NCBI GenBank assembly: GCA_023653115.1
Contig: JAMNXO010000004.1
Span: forward strand, 62,001 to 126,000
Source of the DNA: Erythrobacter sp.
GTDB lineage: Bacteria > Pseudomonadota > Alphaproteobacteria > Sphingomonadales > Sphingomonadaceae
Reading direction: 5' to 3'
DNA: 64,000 nt
The first letter of the stretch is position 1. Every line of letters starts with the position of its first letter. The notes beneath the pieces were generated by a model. The model ran no database searches and had not been told where the DNA came from. It saw only the letters and a list, made by a program, of their open reading frames with translations. The position numbers and the translations under genes are program-made. This document shows, one piece after another, positions 58,411 through 64,000 of this stretch.

Positions 58411-59535
58411 TCAGTAACGGCGGCTGGCGATCTCCGCGCCTTCGGCCAAGGCGGCGAGCTTGGCCCACACAATCTCGGGATCGAGCGCATTGCTGCCCGC
58501 GTGGACCGAAAAGCCGCAGTCCACACCCGCCATCACCCGCTCCGCACCGAGCAGATCGGCATAGCGGCCGATGCGCTGGGCGATGAGTTCAGGATGCTCG
58601 ATATAGGGTGACTGCGGCTCGACCATGCCGGGGCACAGGATCTTGTTGTCGGGCAGGGGGTTCGTTTCGAAGAACGCGAATTCGTGCGCGTGGCGCGGGT
58701 TGGCGCCTTCGATCAGCACGGTCTGCGGCTTGGCCGTCCAGACGATGTCGGCAATCTCGCCCAGCGCCACATCGCAGTGGTGCGGGCCGGGGTAGTTGCC
58801 CCAGCACAGGTGCATCCGCAGCTGCTCGGCGGGGATGTTCTGCACCGCATGGTTCAGCGCGGCGATGTTCATGCCGATGCGCTTGCGGAAGTCTTCCAGG
58901 CTGAGGTGGGTGAACTGCACGTGGCGACCCATCGCCAGATCCGGGCAATCGACCTGCAAGGTGATCCCGGCGGCGGCGATGGTCTCGTATTCGTGGCGCA
59001 GGCCTTCGGCGAGGGCGAAGACATATTCCTCGTCGCTGGCATAGAACTGGTTGGGGAAGAACAGCGCGGTCACGCCCGGCGAGGCGGCGGACATGAAGGT
59101 GGCATGGCCATTGGCGAGGCGCACCAGCCGTTCGGCGTCGATGCGCGGGGCTTCCATGTCGATCACGGTGATCGGCGCGGTGCAGGCGGGCGCGGAACGC
59201 TTGGCGCGGCCCTTGTTGCCGAACACCTGCGCCTTGGCCCCCGGAAAGGCTTCGAGGTCAGCGAATTCATACTGCCCGGCCTCGCCGCCAAAGCCCGAGA
59301 GGCGGTGCTTGATGTACGTGGCGTAGCTGGGCTTGGACTGCTCGCCATCATTCACGATGCTGACGCCGGCTTCGATCTGGCGCTTGATGACATAGTCGGT
59401 CGCTTCTTCGACCGCAGCGTCGAAATCGGCTTCGGACACGGCCTCGCCGCCCTCGCGCTTGAACACCAGATCGAGCAGGGCTTCGGGGCGCGGCAGGCTG
59501 CCGACGTGGGTGGTGAGGAAGCGGGTCTGGGTCAT
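58411..59535 (-). CDS. cobalamin-independent methionine-synthase-II-like enzyme
   Basis: A 374-residue TIM-barrel protein of the MetE C-terminal/epoxyalkane:coenzyme M transferase superfamily. It starts TRFLTTHVGSLPRP, and zinc ligands are in MHLCWGNYPGPHHCD and VMAGVDCGFSVHAG. It lacks the MetE N-terminal barrel, so it is not a full methionine synthase. Such stand-alone enzymes act as zinc-dependent thiol transferases or lyases on varied substrates. Last gene of the TonB-receptor operon; its ATG overlaps the stop of the hydrolase gene. The actual acceptor is unknown. Confidence 0.82.
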   Translation of the reverse strand: MTQTRFLTTHVGSLPRPEALLDLVFKREGGEAVSEADFDAAVEEATDYVIKRQIEAGVSIVNDGEQSKPSYATYIKHRLSGFGGEAGQYEFADLEAFPGAKAQVFGNKGRAKRSAPACTAPITVIDMEAPRIDAERLVRLANGHATFMSAASPGVTALFFPNQFYASDEEYVFALAEGLRHEYETIAAAGITLQVDCPDLAMGRHVQFTHLSLEDFRKRIGMNIAALNHAVQNIPAEQLRMHLCWGNYPGPHHCDVALGEIADIVWTAKPQTVLIEGANPRHAHEFAFFETNPLPDNKILCPGMVEPQSPYIEHPELIAQRIGRYADLLGAERVMAGVDCGFSVHAGSNALDPEIVWAKLAALAEGAEIASRRY

Positions 59536-60365
59536 GCTGGAGGCCTTGATTGCAGGGGTGCGCAGGAGCGCAGGAAGCTGGCGACGGCGGCGTTGAAGGC
59601 CGCCGGGTTATCGGCATTGGCAAGGTGGCCTGCGCCGGTGATTTCGATGTGGCGGGCGCGCGGTGCGACAGCGGCCAGAACGCGCGCGCACTCGCGCCGC
59701 CACAGGGTGTCATGCGCGCCGGTCATGGCCAGCACCGGCATCGCCAGCATCGCCAGAACCTCTCGCGGGAAGCCCGGCGGGTCGCTCGGCATCAGCAGAT
59801 CGCGCCCGTCATAATCGGCGAGAATATCGAACACCAGCGCGCGGGCGGCGGGCGAATGGGTCTCCATCAGCGGGTGGCGCGACCATTCGGCCCGCAGCCG
59901 CTCCAGATCGCCCGCCGCAGCGAGCGTGCGGAAGCGATCAAGATCGATCACCTCCTCGCGCGCGACCAGCGCCGGCAGCGGCGCGCCCGAGACGACGAGG
60001 CCGGTGATGCGCGATCCGTGCCGCCGCGCCACATCGAGCGCGACCACCGCGCCGCGCGACAGGCCGGCAAGCGCAAAGCGATCAAACCCGAGGAAATCGG
60101 CAATGGCGATGACATCTTCGGCCTCGCGCGCCAGATCGGGCGGGGCGGTCGCGCCGCCGCAGCCGCGCCGGTCGGGCATGACAAGGAAGAAGTCCTTGGC
60201 GAGGTCTGCAATCTGCGGCCGCCACATCCGGTGATCGAGCGACCAGCCGTGCAGCAGGATCAGCGGCGTGCCTTCACCCGCCATGAAAATCGGCACGCTG
60301 CCGCCCGCAACGGCGACTTCGCCATGCCACACGGCATCAGGCTCGGGGGAGCGGACGGCAAGCAT
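59532..60365 (-). CDS. alpha/beta hydrolase
   Basis: A 277-residue hydrolase. LILLHGWSLDHRMWRPQI carries the oxyanion loop, Ser in FALAGLSRGAVVALDVAR is the nucleophile at about residue 120, acid in TGAHDTLWRRE, and the catalytic His in ITGAGHLANADNPAAF. It resembles C-C bond or ester hydrolases of aromatic catabolism (such as meta-cleavage product or lactone hydrolases), but the substrate is unassigned. Fourth gene of the operon behind the TonB receptor. Confidence 0.87.
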   Translation of the reverse strand: MLAVRSPEPDAVWHGEVAVAGGSVPIFMAGEGTPLILLHGWSLDHRMWRPQIADLAKDFFLVMPDRRGCGGATAPPDLAREAEDVIAIADFLGFDRFALAGLSRGAVVALDVARRHGSRITGLVVSGAPLPALVAREEVIDLDRFRTLAAAGDLERLRAEWSRHPLMETHSPAARALVFDILADYDGRDLLMPSDPPGFPREVLAMLAMPVLAMTGAHDTLWRRECARVLAAVAPRARHIEITGAGHLANADNPAAFNAAVASFLRSCAPLQSRPPA

Positions 60366-60389
60366 TACCGGCGCAGCTCCCCGCGTGGC

Positions 60390-60944
60390 TCAAGCGGCTT
60401 CTTCGGCGCGGAACGGGTTGTTGTTGTGGTGCTGCCCGGCCAGCCAGCGCGCAAGTTCGCCGTGCGCGGCAGCGCGGCGGTCGGCATCGAGCGGGGCTGC
60501 GCGCGGATCATCATGAGTGAATTCGATGATCATGCCGTTGGGATCGGTTACGTAGAGCGAACGGCAATAGCCATGTTCGAGCACATAGGTCTGCGGCTCG
60601 GTAATGCCGGCAGCAGCGATGCGCTTGGCGAGTTCGTCCTGTGCGTCCGCATCGACATGGAGCGCGACGTGGATGAACGGGCTGGCGGGCATTTCCGGGC
60701 CGAATTCGGCCTGATCCTCGGGATCGGCAAACTGGAAGAAGGCCAGCGCGCTGCCATCGGCCAGTTCGAAGAACACGTGGCAATAGACGCGCTCCTTGCC
60801 GAACAGCTCGTCCTTCTCGCAATAGGTTGCCATCAGAGGGAAGCCGAGCACGTCTTCGTAGAACGCGCGGGTGGCTTCGAGGTCCTTGGTCACATAGGCG
60901 GTGTGGTGCAGCCGGTTGGCGAGGATCTTTTGCGTCATCGTCAT
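60390..60944 (-). CDS. VOC-superfamily protein (glyoxalase/extradiol-dioxygenase fold)
   Basis: A 184-residue single-module vicinal-oxygen-chelate protein. Candidate metal ligands: His in RLHHTAYVTKD, His in FIHVALHVDAD and Glu in GMIIEFTHDD. The C-terminal 45 residues are a variable helical tail with GQHHNNNPF. It could be a dioxygenase, lyase or isomerase. ATG 60944 or 60938 may start it; the GAGAGAG just upstream fits the second better. Third gene of the operon. Confidence 0.85.
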   Translation of the reverse strand: MTMTQKILANRLHHTAYVTKDLEATRAFYEDVLGFPLMATYCEKDELFGKERVYCHVFFELADGSALAFFQFADPEDQAEFGPEMPASPFIHVALHVDADAQDELAKRIAAAGITEPQTYVLEHGYCRSLYVTDPNGMIIEFTHDDPRAAPLDADRRAAAHGELARWLAGQHHNNNPFRAEEAA

Positions 60945-60970
60945 GCTCTCTCTGTCAGTCCCAAAGATGG

Positions 60971-61573
60971 TCAGGCGGCCAGCTTGCCCGCGATGTGCGC
61001 GACGTGCGCCCCCTGGAAGCGCGCACCGGCGAGTTCGTTGTCGCTCGGCATGCGGCTGCCATCATTACCAGCAAGCGTCGACGCGCCATAGGGGGTGCCG
61101 CCGCTGATCTCGCCCATCTCGGCATTGCCTTCGAAGGTGTAGGGCAGGCCGACAATCACCATGCCGTGATGCAGCAGCGTGGTGTGGAACGAGGTGATGG
61201 TGGTCTCCTGCCCGCCGTGCTGGCTGGCGGTGGAGACGAACACGCTTCCAACCTTGCCAACCAGCGCCTTGGTGAACCACAGCCCGCCGGTCTGATCGAG
61301 GAAGTTCCTCATCTGCGCGGCCATGTTGCCGAAGCGGGTGGGTGTGCCGAAGATGATCGCGTCGTAATCAGCGAGTTCATCCGGGGTCGCAATCGGAGCC
61401 TGCTGATCGACCTTCATTCCTGAAGCCGCCGCAACCGTCTCCGGCACCAGTTCGGGGACGCGTTTCACGAAAACCTCGGTGCCGGGGACGCTGGCAGCGC
61501 CTTCGGCAACCGCAGCGGCCATCGCCTCGATATGGCCATAGCTCGAGTAGTAGAGCACCAGCACCTTGGTCAT
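60971..61573 (-). CDS. wrbA: WrbA-like NAD(P)H:quinone oxidoreductase
   Basis: A 200-residue flavodoxin-fold protein. [23 protein letters not shown] is the FMN phosphate loop, [25 protein letters not shown] the second FMN loop and [28 protein letters not shown] the WrbA signature. It reduces quinones by two electrons and so protects against redox cycling, which would suit a pathway with catechol or quinone intermediates. Second gene of the operon, 15 nt after the receptor gene. Confidence 0.88.
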   Translation of the reverse strand: MTKVLVLYYSSYGHIEAMAAAVAEGAASVPGTEVFVKRVPELVPETVAAASGMKVDQQAPIATPDELADYDAIIFGTPTRFGNMAAQMRNFLDQTGGLWFTKALVGKVGSVFVSTASQHGGQETTITSFHTTLLHHGMVIVGLPYTFEGNAEMGEISGGTPYGASTLAGNDGSRMPSDNELAGARFQGAHVAHIAGKLAA

Positions 61574-61588
61574 CGTGTCGCTTCCCTA

Positions 61589-63796
61589 TTAGAATTTGTA
61601 GCCGACTTCGATCCCGTAGCGCCGCGGACGGGCACGGAACACGAACCCGCCAGGCGAGAACTCGGCATTGTAGGTCTCGTCGAACAGGTTGGCGGCAAAG
61701 GCGGTCACCGAAACACCGTCAAAGCTCACGCCCGCGCGCGCATCGACGATATCGACCGGGTTGCGCACGGTGGTGTTGAACGGCTCCCACCAGGTCTTGC
61801 CGGTGCGGCGATAATCGATCCGCAGCAGGCCATCGACCGTGTCCGAGATCGGCCCGGCATACTGCGCGCCCAGATTGATAGTGTAGCGCGAGATCTGCGG
61901 CGCTTCGTTGCCGATCACCGACGGATCGGCGAAGTCCTTGATCTCGCTGTCGGTCACGCCGATTGCAGCATTGATGTCGAGGTTCGGCAGCACTTCGGCG
62001 GTCGCCTCGAGTTCGAAGCCGTTGATCCGGGTCTCGGGAATGTTGCCGAGGTTCTGGGTCGAGGACTGCGCGAGGAAGACGAAGAAGTAGCTGTTCTTCG
62101 ACAGCGTGGTGAAGGCTGCGCCCGAAAGCCGCACCGGGCCGAGCTGCGCCTTGGCGCCGATCTCGAAGGTGTCAGCGGTTTCGGCCTGGAAGATGTCGCC
62201 CACGCCGACAATGGCGTTGTTGACTGCTTCGGCGCCGACGCCGGTCTGGTTGAAGCCGCCCGAACGGAACCCGCGGCTGTAACCGCCATAGATGGTCAGG
62301 TCGGGGTTGGGCTCCCAGGTCAGGGTCAGCTTGGGCTGCCAGTCGTCGAACACCGCGGTGCGCACTTCGCCGCTCTGGGCCTGCGGCACACCCGGCACCA
62401 CCGGCAGGAAGGCCTGCGGGGTCAGGGTCGTCTGGCGGCGCTTGTCACGGTCATAGCGCAGCGAGGCATCGACCCGGAATTCGGGCGAAAGCTCGTAACC
62501 GGCATTGGCGAACAGCGCCCAGGCGAAGTTGTCCTGCCCGTCCGACAGGAAGCTGAACTGCGGGTTCAGCGGATTGGTCGAAGGGGTGCGGAACACCGGG
62601 AAAACGCCATTGCCGGTGTCGATCATGTTGCCGGTCGAAATGAAGCGCTGGGTGTCGATCAGGTAGCCGCCGACCATCCAGTTGAACGCACGCCCATCCT
62701 CGGGCGAGGCGAGCCGCACTTCCTGGCTGAACGCCTCGACATCGAGGAACTGGCTCTGGTTGAGGTCAAAGCCGTTGCCCGGGCCGAACAGGAATTCGAA
62801 CAGGTTGAAGAAGAAGCTTTCCGGGATCGGCTTGAAGTCGAACGCGTCGCCGGTCAGCACTTCACTGAGCGTGTCGTAGGACGAGATCGAGGTGAACACG
62901 GCGTTGTCGCCGGCATATTCGATCTTGAGCGAGACATTGTTGATGTCGCGATCATTCTGGCCGGGGTTATTGACCTCGACATCGGCGATGTCGTTCACAT
63001 CGGCCACGATGTTGTAATAGAGGCCCTGCGTGCGCAGCCGGTTCATCGAGCCGCGCAGGTCGATGGTCAGGCGATCGGTCGCTTCCACCAGCAGATTGGC
63101 GCGCAGGCTGTAGTCTTTGACCGGATCGGCATCCTCACCCAGGAAGGTGTTGGGGATGAAACCGTCGGTGTCATAATACGAGCCGGCAACGCGGAAGAAC
63201 ACGTTGTCAGCCAGCGGCCCGCTGATGCCGCCGCGCAGGAAATAGCCAAAGCCATTGTCGATCCCGGCGGTGACATTGCCGGAGAATTCGTCGGTCGGCT
63301 TCTTGGTGGTGATGATGATCGCGCCGCCGATGGCGTTGCGACCATAGAGGCCGCCCTGCGGCCCCTTCAGCACTTCGATCTGCGCGATATCGAACAGATC
63401 CTGGTTGAATTGCGCGGGGTTTACTTGCTGCACCCCGTCAACAATTACGGCGACCGAAGGTTCGGAATTGCGGTTCTGCGTGATGCCGCGGATGATCACG
63501 AAGGCGTTGCCCGCGTTCTGCGTCTCGACGAGGTTCACGTTGGGGGTGAGCGCGATGAAATCGGCCGGGCGCTCGATCCCGGCGTTCTCGATCGCGCGGG
63601 CATCAAAGGCGGTGACGGCCGCAGGGGTATCCTGCAGGCTTTCCTCACGGCGCAGGCCGGTGACGATGATGCCATCATCCTGGGTTTCGGTCGCAGCCGG
63701 TGCGGCGGCGGTGTCCTGCGCGGCCAGCGGCGCTGCGGACAGCGCAGCTACGGCAAGCGCAAAGGTGCTGACGAGCTTGGAGCCCGGATTTGTCAT
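61589..63796 (-). CDS. TonB-dependent outer-membrane receptor
   Basis: A 735-residue receptor: signal peptide (cut near PLAAQD), a TonB-box-like DDGIIVTGLRREESLQDTP, plug domain with PNVNLVETQNAGNAFVIIRGITQNRN and EVLKGPQGGLYGRNAIGGAIIITTKKP, and a barrel with many amphipathic strands ending GIEVGYKF with the terminal Phe. The substrate is unknown; the plug/barrel arrangement is like the sphingomonad receptors for aromatic or siderophore-like compounds. First gene of a five-gene operon with an apparent regulated promoter upstream. Confidence 0.92.
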   Translation of the reverse strand: MTNPGSKLVSTFALAVAALSAAPLAAQDTAAAPAATETQDDGIIVTGLRREESLQDTPAAVTAFDARAIENAGIERPADFIALTPNVNLVETQNAGNAFVIIRGITQNRNSEPSVAVIVDGVQQVNPAQFNQDLFDIAQIEVLKGPQGGLYGRNAIGGAIIITTKKPTDEFSGNVTAGIDNGFGYFLRGGISGPLADNVFFRVAGSYYDTDGFIPNTFLGEDADPVKDYSLRANLLVEATDRLTIDLRGSMNRLRTQGLYYNIVADVNDIADVEVNNPGQNDRDINNVSLKIEYAGDNAVFTSISSYDTLSEVLTGDAFDFKPIPESFFFNLFEFLFGPGNGFDLNQSQFLDVEAFSQEVRLASPEDGRAFNWMVGGYLIDTQRFISTGNMIDTGNGVFPVFRTPSTNPLNPQFSFLSDGQDNFAWALFANAGYELSPEFRVDASLRYDRDKRRQTTLTPQAFLPVVPGVPQAQSGEVRTAVFDDWQPKLTLTWEPNPDLTIYGGYSRGFRSGGFNQTGVGAEAVNNAIVGVGDIFQAETADTFEIGAKAQLGPVRLSGAAFTTLSKNSYFFVFLAQSSTQNLGNIPETRINGFELEATAEVLPNLDINAAIGVTDSEIKDFADPSVIGNEAPQISRYTINLGAQYAGPISDTVDGLLRIDYRRTGKTWWEPFNTTVRNPVDIVDARAGVSFDGVSVTAFAANLFDETYNAEFSPGGFVFRARPRRYGIEVGYKF

Positions 63797-63852
63797 AACT
63801 CTCTCCCCTGCGGACGCGTTGCGCCCTTGCTTCGGTCCCCTCCGAAGATTGC

Positions 63853-63895
63853 CGTTTATTGGCTTCGCAATGCGAAGTCAACTTCGATATGCGAA
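63853..63895 (-). promoter_or_regulatory. TonB-receptor operon promoter with two palindromic operator candidates
   Basis: On the minus strand, TTGACT (63881-63876) and TAAACG (63858-63853) are spaced by 17 nt. TTCGCAATGCGAA (63864-63876) lies in that spacer and TTCGATATGCGAA (63883-63895) lies just upstream of the -35, with start-to-start spacing of 19 nt. Binding at the inner site would block RNA polymerase. The regulator is not in the window. Confidence 0.6.
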
Positions 63896-64000
63896 AAACA
63901 TCACAGATCAGGGGTTATCACCGGCGCGGCTGTCGGCGTTTCCGCTGCGAGGGCATGGCCTGATCGTTGCCGGCACATTGCGGGGTCATTGCCGGTCCAT
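63896..64000. other. right-edge region, no gene seen
   Basis: No open frame with family-like content is visible in this last 105 nt on either strand. Confidence 0.5.

Noticed and set aside
58411..59535. Calling the MetE-like gene methionine synthase (metE)
   Set aside because: Only the catalytic C-terminal type barrel is present and the context is a TonB-receptor operon, so a metE label would mislead.

Overview
The window is a dense, GC-rich piece of a bacterial core chromosome, most likely from the alphaproteobacterial order Sphingomonadales (an Erythrobacteraceae-like member). This is inferred from gene content, not from a search: an AddAB rather than RecBCD recombination nuclease, a DivL-type tyrosine kinase homologue beside ahcY, an AmgK/MurU recycling pair, a propionyl-CoA/methylmalonyl-CoA cluster with bioB, and a large TonB-dependent receptor of the kind abundant in sphingomonads. 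Genes are tightly packed, with many 1-8 nt overlaps (ATGA, GTGA, TAATG) and frequent GTG or TTG starts. I see no prophage, insertion sequence, CRISPR array, rRNA operon or defence island. One gene, era, is cut by the left edge.

Layout. 1-2 kb: lepB-rnc-era on the minus strand, divergent from pgi. 3.8-5.2 kb: three tandem small secreted paralogues resembling the TonB C-terminal domain. 5.4-11.3 kb: a DEAD-box RNA helicase, glutathione reductase, two short-chain/extended SDR enzymes and a D-amino-acid-dehydrogenase-like flavoprotein. 11.4-23.5 kb: the propionate module (pccB, mce, an enoyl-CoA hydratase, methylmalonyl-CoA mutase, bioB, pccA) with small accessory genes in between and three copies of a palindromic repeat at its gene boundaries. 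23.8-31.8 kb: a small unknown gene, GNAT-aroB-aroK on the minus strand, then a secreted-protein pair, xerD, accA and an M48 protease. 32-34.4 kb: two orphan Flp pilins, a MutT-type Nudix gene, tRNA-Arg(ACG), a zincin and folE. 34.5-36.4 kb: a secreted unknown and a cytochrome c'/cytochrome b561 pair. 36.4-50.1 kb: a peroxiredoxin divergent from ahcY, followed by divL-tsaE-amgK-murU-addB-addA-trxA in one direction. 50.2-56.4 kb: an inositol-phosphatase-like gene and argJ (minus), a small secreted gene, secA, a TauE-type exporter and tRNA-Asn(GTT). 56.6-58.4 kb: nadK (minus) and an EAL protein. 58.4-63.8 kb: a five-gene minus-strand operon (TonB receptor, WrbA-like quinone reductase, VOC protein, alpha/beta hydrolase, MetE-like enzyme) that looks like an uptake-plus-catabolism unit of unknown substrate.

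How the genes work together. PccA/PccB carboxylate propionyl-CoA, Mce epimerises the product and the mutase makes succinyl-CoA; BioB supplies the biotin that PccA carries. AmgK and MurU feed recovered N-acetylmuramate back to UDP-MurNAc. AddA and AddB form one helicase-nuclease. The diheme-type membrane and periplasmic cytochromes at 35-36 kb probably exchange electrons.

Most promising leads: the terminal TonB-receptor operon with two matching palindromes in its promoter; the palindromic repeat family, one copy of which provides the start codon of bioB and carries its ribosome binding site; the tandem secreted TonB-like paralogues; and a near-perfect AT-rich palindrome upstream of ahcY.
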